A DNA stretch of 64,000 bases, taken from positions 458,983 to 522,982 of the forward strand of contig JABAKD010000026.1 in NCBI GenBank assembly GCA_012845835.1, given 5' to 3'. This DNA comes from Undaria pinnatifida (lineage: Eukaryota > Sar > Phaeophyceae > Laminariales > Alariaceae). Positions 10,981 to 22,854 of the stretch are shown here, one piece after another; the stretch's first letter is position 1, and each line of letters opens with the position of its first letter. The notes under the pieces are model-generated. The model was given only the letters and a program-made list of their open reading frames with translations. It was not told the origin of the DNA and did not search any database. A program made the position numbers and the translations under genes.

Positions 10981-11866
10981 CCGCAACTGTTCTGGATTGT
11001 GGAAATAATCTTCAGCGAAACGTGGTGGCGCATGAGGCAGAAGGGAGGGAGTTTGAGCACACCCAAGTCAAAGCCTAACAATAGAGATGCACGGTTTGCG
11101 CGTCGCCGGTGGATGGGGGCGGATGGTGATGGTGGGTTGAACGGGAGGGAGAACTAGCCCACCCAAAACGATATCTTGGATAGGATTCTCACATCTTTCG
11201 ACGTGGGTATCGAAGAGGCCGTGGAAGGGCCCGATTTCTGGCTAATAAGTCCCATACGTACCACGCTCGGGAGGTTCAAGAGCCCAAGAACAATAACGAA
11301 TAAACTCGGAAAGAGGAGAGCGGTGGAATAGTAGAGGTGGGTCGCAGAGGAGAAGGAGCGAGCCCTCCCAAACCGATAGTCGGTTCGAAGCGCTCATGCC
11401 CGGAAAAAAAAATAACAACACCAACTCAGAAGATGGGAGCTGCGGGTTGTGTTGCTGGGTTGGGCGGGACGGGGGAACGAGCCCACCCAAGCCGATGCCC
11501 GGCTCGTCATACACGGATAGGAACAAAACCACAGGTTCAGACGGTAAACCTACATAAGTGTTAGGGCAGGGAGGGTGGCGACAGTGGCGGCACAGACGTG
11601 CCTTCAGGGACGGGTAGGTTGCCTAAGTTCAGGTAGTAAACCTACAGGGTTGTTGAGGCAAAAGGGTGGTGACGGTATTGGTGTCACAGACGTGTCTTCA
11701 TGGACGGATGGGGATTCGCGACCGTTGGTTTGGAGGGGAACTGTCCGGTTCACGGGCAACGGAACCAGAATCAGTCGATGGTTGGACAAGAAAGACACCT
11801 ACCGCAAGAAAATGGATAACCCACTAGGGGAATAGAACGTCGTGGTGGCGAACCAAGGTGGATATG
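10981..11866. other. Unassigned GC-rich sequence with weak tandem structure
   Basis: A loose repeat of about 94 bp is seen near 11590 and 11683 (CACAGACGTGNCTTCANGGAC). A GGTAAACCTACA / GTAGTAAACCTACA pair also occurs. Nothing recognisable as a gene. Confidence 0.45.
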
Positions 11867-12135
11867 GACCAAGGCTACGGTAGGGGGGGTACCCCCATTT
11901 TCACTGGTGTGTTTGAGCCACTCGCACGAGTAGCTCTGTACCGTACGGATGAAGATGTTTTAGGCACTTGGTTTGGCGCAGCTTAGATCACCTTTGCATT
12001 GCGGATTGATTTCGTCAATGTAAAACATAAAGAAAACGTATGATTGCATAGGAACAAAGGGGTTACTCGCGCGAGTGACCCCTAGCCACTGAAATAAAAG
12101 ACACAAATGGGGACCCCCCTACCGTAGCCTGGGTC
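11867..12135 (+). mobile_element. MITE, family 1, copy A (269 bp, intact ends)
   Basis: Terminal inverted repeats read GACCNNGGCTACGGTAGGGG at both ends. They are flanked by a 4 bp target duplication TATG (11863-11866 and 12136-12139). The interior is AT-richer than its surroundings and contains a second inverted motif ACTCGCGCGAGT. It is non-coding and 269 bp long, the same length as copy B at 15602-15870, to which it is homologous in the opposite orientation. It is a non-autonomous DNA transposon; no transposase with matching ends is present in the window. Confidence 0.92.
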
Positions 12136-13184
12136 TATGAGAAAGGCAGTGTAAACGGAAGCATTAGCGCGCGAGCGCCGGTGAACCGTGGTTGGGAAGG
12201 GCATCCGTTGTTGTGTCGTCGAGGAAAGCTGAAGGGCCGTTGATGGTATTTGATCCGGTTAATGGGAGGTAGCTAAAGAGCTGGGTCGGGAGCGATTAAC
12301 CGTGGGTTTGTTGTGGTTGGGGAAAGACGGAGAAGTCGTCGTTGGCCTGGGTATGCTGGTGGGTAAACTGAAATGCTGGCCGGGAGGTACCGTTGGTAGC
12401 CTGGTATTGGCGGGATAGTTTATGCCAGGGTAGCTGTGAAAAGGGGGCGTAGGGGCTCCAATGTTTTTTTTCTTGAAAGGAGAAATACCCAGACCGTGAG
12501 CAGGAGGGCGGTTGCTTTCTCCAGATGGTCGGCGGTGTCGGAGATAGATCGATGACGAGTTAGAGGAAGCCAACCCAACCAGATGGAGGGGATGGTTGCT
12601 ATCCTCGAGTCCGTAGGAAACATCGCCAGGCGGTGACCTTCGGCGGGATACATACGAGACCCGAGCACAGTGGATCTGTTGGGTCGCGTGTGGTCAAACG
12701 CGTGCAGGCGGTGGGTCGTGACAAGGGCGGCATCGGCGGAGACCGGACCAAGGCGGCTCTTTCGTAACACGTTGGGGTGGAGAAGGGCGTGGGGGATTAG
12801 GTAGGTGCGCCTCGGGAAAAATGAAGGGGGCCGGGACAGAGGTGCTGCCGTGGGAACCGGTCGCGTTGGAGAGGGGGGCGCGGCAGAGTTGTTCTGTCGC
12901 GTTGGAAAGGGTCGGAACGAGGTCGGTAGTTGGTGGGTTCGGTGCCGTGCCCCCGCCGCCCTTTTCTCTTGCCCATTCAGATGCAGCTTGCTCAGCTGCA
13001 GAAGCCACCTCACCCTTCCCAACGTCCCCCCCACCTTCTCCAACCCCACTCCCATATTAATTTACATTTCTTCCCCCAAATCAGCCACGACCCGCAACCG
13101 TCGATATCTTTTCATCTGCGTCTTCCCCTTGTCTTCCCCAGGCGCTCCGTAGTGCCCCTCCGCAATAGGGGCGTCTCCCGTTCT
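12136..13184. other. Unassigned GC-rich flank of the satellite
   Basis: This stretch has moderately long open frames on both strands (for example about 210 codons on minus at 12420-13055). They are rich in Pro, Ser, Arg and His and match no family I recognise. It may be highly diverged satellite edge or unrelated sequence. No gene is called. Confidence 0.4.
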
Positions 13185-15601
13185 GCCTTGTTTAGCTCGT
13201 GCGCAGCTCCGTTGCTGCGGTCTTTCCCAGCTCTGTCAAAAAAATCTCCTTTCCACGCCCACCTCTTCGGCCCCGTTGCGGCAGGTTCACCTTCCTTGAG
13301 CGTGTGCGGTCCCGTTGCCGCCCACTCCCCCCCGTTTTCATTGCACGACCCCTTCTCCGCCCCTTCCCCGTCGTGGCCGTTCTCCCTCGTCGCCCCTCAG
13401 CCCCTTTTCCTTTGCCTCGTTGTTCCCCGTTTTGTGTGGCCCCTCTGCCGCGTTCTTCTCTCGTCTGGTCGTTTGCGTCCCAGTTGCCGCAACCCCCCTT
13501 CCCCCTCCCCCTCCTCCGCGGCCTCGTTGTCACGTTCTCCCCCTGGCTGGTGGAGTACGGCCCCATTGCCGCACCCCTCCACCCCCTCTCTTTTCGCGGC
13601 ACCGTTGCCGCGTCCCCCCCCCTCCTGGTCGTGTACGGCCACGCTACCGCACACCTCTTCCCCCTTCTTGCGCGGCCCCGTTGCCGCGTCCCCCCCATCG
13701 AGCAGGTCGTGTACGGCCCCGCTGCCGCCGTTCCCCTCCCCCTAGTTTACCCGGCCCCGTTTCCGCGTTCCTTCCCCAGCTTGGTCGTGTACGGCCCGTT
13801 GCCGCACCCCCCCCCCCCCCCCCCTCCCTTTGTTTGAGCGACCCCGTTACCGTGTCCCCACCCTGCCTGGTCGTGCATGACCCCTGTGTCGCACACCTCT
13901 TTCCCCTTTCTTGCGCGGCCCCGTTGCCGCATCCCACCCCCGACAAGGTCGTGTACGGCCCCGTTGCCGCACACCTTTCCGCCTTTCCTGCGCAGCCCTG
14001 TTGTCGCGACCCGCTACCAAGTCGTGAACGGCCCCGTTGACGCACTTCTCCCCCTCCTTCTTGCGCGGCCCCGTTAACGCAACGTACCCCCGATCAGGTC
14101 GTGTACGGCCCCGTCGCCGCACATCTCCCTCCCCTTCTTTGCGCGTCCCCGTTGCTGCGTCCCCCTGACCAGGTCATGAGCCTCTCCCCCGGCAAAGCCG
14201 TGAACGGCGCTGTTGCCGAACAACCCCCCCCCTTGTTTGCGCGGCTCCGTTGCCCCGCCCCCGCCCAGCCTGGTTGTGTACGGCCCGTTGACGCGCTTCT
14301 CCCCCTCCTTCTTGCGCAGCCCCGTTACCGCATTCTACCCCCGACCAGGTCGTGTACGGCCACGTCGCCGCACATGTCTCTCCTTTTGTTTGCGCGTTCC
14401 TGTTTCTGGGTGCCCCTGACCAGGTCATGAGCCTCATCCCCGGCAAGGTCGTGAACGGCGCTGTTGATGAACCACCTCCCCCCCCTTGTTTGCGAGGCCC
14501 TTTTGCCACCCCCCCCCGCCCAGCTTTGTTGTGTACGGCCCGTTGCCGCACCACCACCACCCCCCTTATTTGTGCGGCCTCGTTGCTGCGTTATCTCCCG
14601 TGTCCAGTCGTGTACAACCTTGTAGTCGTACCCTCCTTTCCACCCATGTTGCCACGTTTACGCCTGGGTTTGTCGTGTACGGCCCTGTTGCCAACCCCCC
14701 CCCCCCCTCCTGGTCGTGTACGGCCACGTTGCCGCGCCCCCCCCCTCGAGCAGGTCGTGTACGGCGGCGCTGCCGCCGCCCCCCGCCCCCTAGTTCACAG
14801 GGCCTCGTTCCTGCGTTCCTTCCCCCGCTTGGTCGTGTACGGCCCATTGCCGCACCACCCCCCCCTCCTCCCTTTGCTTCAGCGGCCCCGTTACCGTGTC
14901 CCCACCCCGCCTGGTCGTGCATGACCCCTGTGTCGCACACCTATTTCCCTTTTCTTGTGCGGTCCCGTTGCCGCACCCCACCCCCGACAAGGTCGTGTAC
15001 GGCCCCGTTGCCGCACACCTTCCCGATTTTCTTGCGCGGCCCCGATGCCGCGCCCCGCCACCAAGTCGTGAACGGCCCCGTTGACGCGCTTCTCCCCCTC
15101 CTTCTTGCGCAGCCCCGTTACCGCATCCTACCCCCGACCAGGTCGTGTACGGCCCCGTTGCCGCACATATCCCCCCCCTTGTTTGCGCGTCCCCGTTGCT
15201 GCGTCCCCCTGACCAGGTCACGAGCCCCATCCCCGGCAAGGTCGTGAACGGCGCTGTTGCCGAACAACCCCCCCCCTTGTTTGCGAGGCTACGTTGCCGC
15301 CCCCCCACGCCCAGCTTTGTTGTGTACGGCTCGTTGCCGCACCCCCACCACCCCCCTTATTTGTGCGGCCTCGTTGCCGCGTAATCTCCCGTGCCCGGTC
15401 GTGTACGACCCCGTTGTCGTACCTTCCTTTCAACCCCCGTTGCCACGTTTACGCCTGGGTTCACCGTGTACAGCCCTGTTGCAACCCCCCCCTCCCCTCC
15501 CTCTTCGTTGCGCGGCCCCGTGGCCGCGTTCTCCCCCCTCCTGGTCGTGGACGCCAACGCTGCCGCACACCTCTCCCCCCTTCTTGCGCGACCCCGTTGC
15601 C

Positions 15602-15870
15602 GACCCAGGCTACGGTAGGGGGGTCCCCTTTTGGGCCTTTAATTTCAGTGGCTAGGGGTCACTCGCGCGAGTAACCCCTTTGTTCCTATGCGATATCACG
15701 TTTTCTTCATGTTTTGCATTGACGAAATTAATCCGCAGTGCAAAGGTGATCTAAGCTGCGCCAAAACAACTGTCTAAACTATCTTCATCCGTGAGGTACA
15801 GAGCCACTCGAGCGACTGGCTCAAACACATCCGTGAAAATTGGGGTACCCCCCCTACCGTAGCCATGGTC
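15602..15870 (-). mobile_element. MITE, family 1, copy B, inserted in the satellite (269 bp)
   Basis: The ends read GACCCAGGCTACGGTAGGGG and, inverted, GACCATGGCTACGGTAGGGG. They are flanked by the 4 bp duplication TGCC (15598-15601 and 15871-15874). Removing the element and one TGCC restores the normal satellite sequence CCCCGTTGCCGCGTCCCC. The element is therefore younger than the local satellite copy. Orientation is opposite to copy A at 11867-12135. Confidence 0.95.
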
Positions 15871-18635
15871 TGCCGCGTCCCCCCCGTGACAAGGTCGTGT
15901 ACGGCCCCGCTGCTGCATCCTAGCCCGACCAATCCTTGAACGGCCCCATTTCGCGCCCCCCCCCTCCGCTTGTTTGCGAGGCCCCGTTGCCGCGCCCCCC
16001 CCCCTCCTAGTCGTGAACGGCCCCGTTGCCGCACATCCCCCCCTCCTTCTTGGGCGGCACCGTTTCCGAATCCTGCCCCGACCACGTCGTGAACGGTCCA
16101 GTTGCCGCACACCTTCCCCCCTTTCTTGCGCGGCCCCGTTGCCGCGTCCCCCTCTCAGCCTGGTGGTGTATGGCCCCTGTGTTGCATATCTCCTCCCCCC
16201 TCTTTCGCGGCCACGTTGCCGCATCCTACTGCCGACCAGTTCATGAACAACTACATTGCCGCACCCCCCCCCCCCTTGTTTGCCCGTCCCCGTTGCCGCC
16301 CCCGCCCCCCTAGTCTGGTTATGTACGGCCCTAATGCGCCACCAACCCCCGCCCCTTGTTTGCGCGGCCCCGTTGCCGCGTTCCCCGGTAGCCTGGTCGT
16401 GAATGGCCCCGTTGCCGCACATCCCCCCTCCTTCTTGGGCAGCATCGTTGCCGCACCCTGCCCCGACCAGGTCGTGAACGGTCCAGTTGCCGCACACCTT
16501 CCCTGTTTTTCTTGCGCGTAGCCCCGTTGCCGGCTCCCCCTCCTAGCCTATTGGTGTATGGCCCCGTTTCCACACATATCTTCCCCCTTCTTTCGCCGAC
16601 CCGTTGCCGCATCCTACTCCCGACCAGTTCGTGAACGACCCCATTGCCGCACCTCCCCCCCCCCTCCTTGTTCGCGCGTCCCTGTTGCCGCCCCCCCCCC
16701 CTATAGTCTGGTTGTGTACGGCCCTACTTCCCCACCTACCCCCGCCCCTTGTTTGCGCGGCACCGTTGCAGCGCCCCCCGACAATGTCGTCAACGCCCCC
16801 GCGGCCTTGCATGACCCCCCTCCTTTTTGCGCGCCCCCGACGCTGCACACTACCCCCGACGAATTCGTAAACGGCCCAGTTGCCGCACACCTCCCGCCCT
16901 TTCTTGCGCGGACCCGTTGCCGCACATCTCCCCCCCATTTTTGCTTGGATCCGTTCCCGCATCCTACCCTCGAACAGGTCATGTATGGCGCCGTTGCCGC
17001 ATACCTCTTCCCCTTTTATGCGCGGCTCCGTTGCCGCGCCCCCCCCCCCCCTCCCCAGCATGGTTGTGAACGACTCCATGGCCGTATTTCTCCCCCCCCT
17101 TCTCGCGCGGCCCCGTTGCCGCATGCTACCCCCGACCAGGTCATGAACCGCTTCATTGCCGCTCCCCCCTCTCGGCTTGTTTGCGCGGCCCCGTTGCCAC
17201 GCACCTCCCGCCAGCGTGGTTGTGTACGGCCCCATTGCCGCACCACCCCCGCCCCTTGCTTGCACGGCCTCGTTGCCGCGCCTCCCATCCAGCCTGGTTG
17301 TGTACGGCCCTGTTGCCGAACACTGCCCCCGCTGTCTTGCGCGGCCCCGTTGCCGCAAGCTACCCCCGACCAAGTCGTAAACGGCCCCGCTGCCGCACAT
17401 ATTAACCCCCTTCTTGCGTCATCTTGTTGCCGCATACTACTCCCGACCAGGTCGTGAACATCTCCATTGCCGCACGCCCGCCCTCTCTCTCGTTTGCGCG
17501 GCCGCGTTGCTGCCCTCTCCCTTGCGGCCTGGTTGTGTACAACCCGATTGCCGCACCCTTTTCCCCCCTTGCTTGCGCGGCCCCGTTGCCGCGCCCCTCC
17601 CTTAGCCTGGTGGTGTCCGGTCTCGTTGCCGGACATCCTTCCCCCCTCTTGCGCGGGCCTACTGCCGTATCCTACCCCCGACCAGGATGTGTAAGGCCCC
17701 ATTGCCGCTCCTTGTTTGCGCGGCCCCGTCGCCGCGTTCCCCCGTAGCCTGGTGGTGTACGGCCCCTTTGCCGCACACCTGCCCACCATTTATTGCGCGT
17801 GACCGTTGCCGCGTTTCCCGACCAGGTCGTGAACAGCCCCGTTGCCGCACATCCCCCCCTCCTTCTTGGGTGGCACCGTTGCCGCATCCTGTCCTCGACC
17901 AGGTCGTGAACGGCCATGTTACCGCACACCTCCCCCAATTTTCTTGCGCGGCCCCGTTCCCGCGTCCCCCTTTTAGCCTGGTGGTGTATGGCCCCGTTGC
18001 CACACATTTCCTTTCCCTTCATGCGCATCCTCGTTGCTGCATCCTACCGCCGACCAGTTCGTAAATGACCCCATTGCCGCACCCCCCCTCCCCCACCTTG
18101 TTTGCGCGTCCCCGTTGCGCACCCCCCTCCGCTCCACCTAGCCTGGTGGTGTACGGCGGCGTTGCCGCACACCTCCCACCCTTCACCGTTGCCGCGCCCC
18201 CTGACCAGGTCGTGAATGGCTCCATTGCCGCCACTCCCCCGATTCCCCTTGTTAGCGCGGCCCCGTTGCCGTCCCCTTCCTTCCAGCCTGATTGTGTACA
18301 GCCCGATTGCCGCACCCTTCCCCCCTCTTTTTTGCGCGGCCCCGTTGCCGCGCCCCTCCCGTAGCCTGGTGGTGTACGGCCCCGTTGCCGGACATCCTCC
18401 CCCCTTCTTACGCGGCCCTGTTGCCGCATCCTTCCCCTGCCAAGAATGTGTAAGGCCCCATTGCCGCACTCCCCCCGCTCTATGTTTGCGCGGCCCCGTC
18501 GCCGCGTTCCTTCTTGTCCTGATGGTGTACGGCCCCGTTGCCGCACACCTGCCCCCAATTTCTTGCGCGTGACCGTTGCCGCGTCCCCCTCCCTCCTAGT
18601 CGTGAACGGCCCCGTTGCCGCGCATCCCCCCCTCC

Positions 18636-20100
18636 TTCTTGGGCGGCACCGTTGCCGCATTCTGCTCCCGACCAGGTCGTGAACGGCCAAGTTGCCGCAC
18701 ACCTTCCCCCTTTTCTTGCGCGGCCCTGTTGCCGCGTCCCCCTCTTAGCCCGATGGTGTATGGCCCCGTTGCCGCACACCTCCTCCCCCTTCATGCGCGG
18801 CTCCGTTGCCGAATCCTACCGCCGACCAGTTTGTGAACGATCCCATTGCCGCATCTCCCTCCCCCCCTCGTGTTTGCGCGTCCCCGTTGCCGCCCCCTCC
18901 CCCGAGTCTGGTTGTGTACTGCCCTATTTCCCCACCTTCCCCCGCATGTTGCTTGCGCAGCCCCGTTGCCGCGTTCCCCCCTCAGCTTGGTGGTGTACGG
19001 CCCCGACGCCGCACAACTTCCCCCTTGTATTACGCGTCACCGTTGCCGCGCCCCCCGACCAGGTCGTGAACGGCACCGTTGCCGCACATCCCCCCCTCCT
19101 TCTTGGGCAACACCGTTGCCGCATCCTGCCCCCGACCAGGTCGTGAACGGCCATGTTGCCGCACACCTCCTCCCCCATTCTTGCGCTGCCCCGTTGCCGC
19201 GTCCCCCTTTTAGCCTGGTGGTGTATGGCCCTTGTACCGCACATCTCCTCCCCCTTCTATTGCGGCCCCGTTGCCGCATCCTACTGCCGACCAATCCATG
19301 CACGACTCCATTGCCGCACCCCCGCCCCCCCTCACCTTATTTGCGCGTCCCCTTTGCCGTCCCCCCCCCACCGAGTCTGGTTGTGTACAGACCTTTTGCC
19401 TCACCTTCCCCCGCCCCTTGTTTGCGCGGCCCCGTTGCCGCGTTCCCCCGTAGCCTGGTGGTGTACGGCCCCGTTGCCGCACACCTCCCCCCCTTTATTG
19501 CGCGTCACCGTTGCCGCGCCCCCCGACCAGTTCGTGAACGGCCCGGTTGCCGCACATGCCCCCCGCCTTCTTAGGCGACACCGTTGCCGCATTCTGCACC
19601 CGACCAGGTCGTGAACGGTCCAGTTGCCGCACACCTTCTCCCCTTTCATGCGGAGACCCGTTGCCGAGTCCCCCTCTTAGCCTAGTGGTGTATGGTCCCG
19701 TTGCCACACATCCGCTCTCCTTTCGTTCGCGGCCCCGTTCCCGCATCCTACCCCCGAACAGTTCGTGAACGACCCCATTGCCGCACCCCGCCCCGCCCCC
19801 ACCTTGTTTGCGCGTCCCCGTTGCCGCCCCGCCTCCCTAGTCTGGTTGTGAACGGCCCTATTGCCCCACCATCCCCTGCATCTCCCTTGCGCCGCCCCGT
19901 TGCCGCGTTTCCCCTCATGCTGGTGGTGTACGGCCCCATTGCCGCACACCTCCCCCCCTTTATTGCGCGTCACCGTTGCCGCACCCCCCGACCAGTTCGT
20001 GAACGGCCCCGTTGCCGCACATCTCCCCCTCCTCCTTGGGCGCCACCGTTGCCGCATCCTGCCCCCGACCATGTCGTGAACGGTTCTGTTGCCGCACAAC
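18636..20100. repeat. Best-preserved higher-order satellite units (~465 bp)
   Basis: The marker CTTCTTGGGCGGCACCGTTG and its close variants recur near 18636, 19100, 19568 and 20034 (spacings 464, 468 and about 466). Between markers the same order of about six monomer types is kept: AGGTCGTGAACGG, then a GTGTATGG type, a TTCGTGAACGACC type, a TCTGGTTGTG type, a GTGTACGG type, and a GTGAACGGC type. Confidence 0.8.
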
Positions 20101-22538
20101 TTCCCCCCGTTCTTACGCATCCCTGTTGCCGAGTCCCCCTCTTAGCCTGGTGGTGTATGGCCCCGTTGCCACACATCTCCTCCCCCTTCATGCGCGGCCA
20201 CGTTGCCGCATCCTACTCCCGACCAGTTCGTGAACGACCCCATTGTCGCAACCCGCCCCCCCCCTACGTTGTTTGCGCGTCCACGGTACCGCTAGCCCCC
20301 CTAGTCTGGTTGTGTACGGCCCTATTGCCGCACCTACCCCCGCCCCTTGTTTGCGCGGCACCGTTGCAGCGCCCCCCGACAAGGTCGTCAACGCCCCCGC
20401 TGCCTTACGTGACCCCCCTCCTATTTGCGCGGCCCCGTCGCTGCATACTACCCCCGAACAATTCCTGAACAGCCCCGTTGCCGCAAACCTCCCACCCTCT
20501 TTTTGCGCGGCCCCGTTGCCGCATATCCCCCCCCCCGATCTTGCTTGGCCGCGATGCCGCATCCTACCCCCGACCAGGTCATGTATGTTCCCGTTGCCGA
20601 AAACGTCTTCCGATTTTTTGCGCGGCTCCGTTGCCGCGCCCCCCCCTCCCAGCATGGTTGTGAACGGCCCCGTTGCCGTATGTCTTCCCCCCCTTCTCGC
20701 GCGGCCCCGATGCCACATGCTACCCAAGACCAAGTCGTGAACCGCTCCATTGCCGCTTCCCCCCCCTCGCCTTGTTTGCGCGGCCCCGTTACCACGAACC
20801 TCCCGCCAGGGTGTTTTTTTGTACGGCCCCATTGCCGCCCCCCCCCCGCCCCTTGTTTGCGCGGCCTCGTTGCCGCGCCTCCCGTGCAGCCTGGTTGTGT
20901 ATGGCCCTGTCGCCGCACAACTTCCCCCCTGTCTTGCGCGGCCCCTTTGCCGCATGCTACCCCCGACCAAGTCTTAAACGGTCCCGCTGTCGCACATATT
21001 CACCCCCTTCTTGCGTCATCTTGTTGCCGCATATTACTCCCGACCAGGTCGTGAACGGCTCCATTGCCGCACCCCCACCCTCTCCCTTGTATGCGCGGCC
21101 CCGTTACCGCCCCCTCCCCTCCAGCCTGGTTGTGTACAGCCCGATTGCCGCACCCTTTTCCCCCCTTGTTTGCGCGGCCCCGTTGCCGCGCCGCTCCCTT
21201 AGCCTATTGTTTTACAGCCCCGTTGCCGGACATCGTCCCCTCTTCTTGCGCGGCCCTGTTGCCGCGTCCTACCCCCGACCAGGATGTGTACGGCCCCAAT
21301 GCCGCACCCCCCCCGCCCCTTGTCTGCGCGGCCCCGTTGCCGCGTTCCCCCTCATCCTGGTGGTGTACGGCCCTGTTGCCGCACACCACCCTCCCTTTTC
21401 TGCGCGTCACCGTTGCTGCGTCCCCTGACCAGGTCGTGAACGGCCCCGTAGCCGCACATCCCCCCCTCCTTGGGCGGCACCGTTGCCGCATCCTGCCCGG
21501 ACCAGGTCGTGAACGGCCAAGTTGCCGAACACCTTCCACCCTTTCTTGCGCGGCCCCGTTGCCGCGGCCCCTCTTAGCCTGATGGTGTATGGCCCGGTTG
21601 CCGCACATCTCGTCCCCCAACTTGCGCGGCCCCGTTGCCGCCTTCTACCCCAGACCAGTTTGTGAACGACCCCATTGCCGCACCCGCCCCCCCCCCCCCC
21701 CCCCCCCCTTGTTCCCGCGTCCCTGTTGCCACCGCCCCCCCCCTAGTCTGGTTGTGTACGGCCATATTGCCCCAGCTTCCGCTGCTTTTTTTTTGCGCGG
21801 CCAGGTTGCCGCGTTCGCCCGTAGCCTGGTGGTGTACGGCCCCGTTGCCGCACACCTTCCCCCCTTAATTGCACGTCACCGTTACAGCGCCCCCCGACCA
21901 AGTCGTGATCGGCCCCGTCGCCGCACATCCCCCCCTCCTTTTTGGGCGGCACCGTTGGCGCATCCTGCCCCAACCAGGTCGTGAACGGTCCAGTTGCCGC
22001 ACACCTTATCCCCTTTCATGCGCAGCCCCGTTGCCGAGCCCCCCTCTCAGCTTAGAGATGTTTATCCGCGTTGCAGCACAACTCCTCCCCCTTCTTTCGC
22101 GGGCCCGTTGCCGCATCCTATTTCCGACCAGATCGATAACGACTCAATTGCCGCCCCCCCCCGCCCCCCCCCCCCTTGTTTGCGCGTCCCCGTTGCCGCC
22201 CCCCCCCCCCCCCCTAGTCTGGTTGTGTACGGCCCTATTGCCCACCCACCCCCCTCCTTGCTTGCGCAGCACTGTTGCAGCGCCCCCCGACAAGGTCGTC
22301 AACGCCCCCGCTGCCTTACACGACCTCCCTCCTTTTTGCGCGGCCCCGTCGCTGCATACTACCCCCGACCAATTCGTGAACGGCCCCCTTGCCGCACACC
22401 TCCCGCCCTGTCTTGCGCGGCCCCGTTGCCGCACATCTACCCCCCCTTTCTCGCGTGGCTCTGTTGCCGCATCCTACCCCCGACCAGGTCATGTATGGCC
22501 CCGTTGCCGCACACCTCTTCCCCTTTTTTTGCGCGGCT

Positions 22539-22854
22539 CCGTTGCCGCGTCCCCCCCCCTCCCAGCATGGTTGTCTTCGGCCCCGTTGCCATATGTCACC
22601 CCCCCCTTCTCGCGCGGCCCCGTCGCCGCATACTACCCCCGACCAGGTCGTGAACCGGTTATTGAGGCACCCCCCCCTCACCTTGTTTGCGCGGGCCCGT
22701 TGCCGCGTCCCCCCCCCTCCCAGCATGGTTGTCTTCGGCCCCGTTGCCATATGTCACCCCCCCCTTCTCGCGCGGCCCCGTCGCCGCATACTACCCCCGA
22801 CCAGGTCGTGAACCGGTTATTGAGGCACCCCCCCCTCGCCTTGTTTGCGCGGGC
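22539..22854. repeat. Recent 158 bp tandem duplication inside the satellite
   Basis: Two adjacent 158 bp blocks (22539-22696 and 22697-22854), each two monomers long, differ at about one site by eye, while other monomers in the array differ much more. The unusual landmark GAACCGGTTATTGAGGCACC appears in both. This marks a very recent unequal exchange. Confidence 0.88.
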
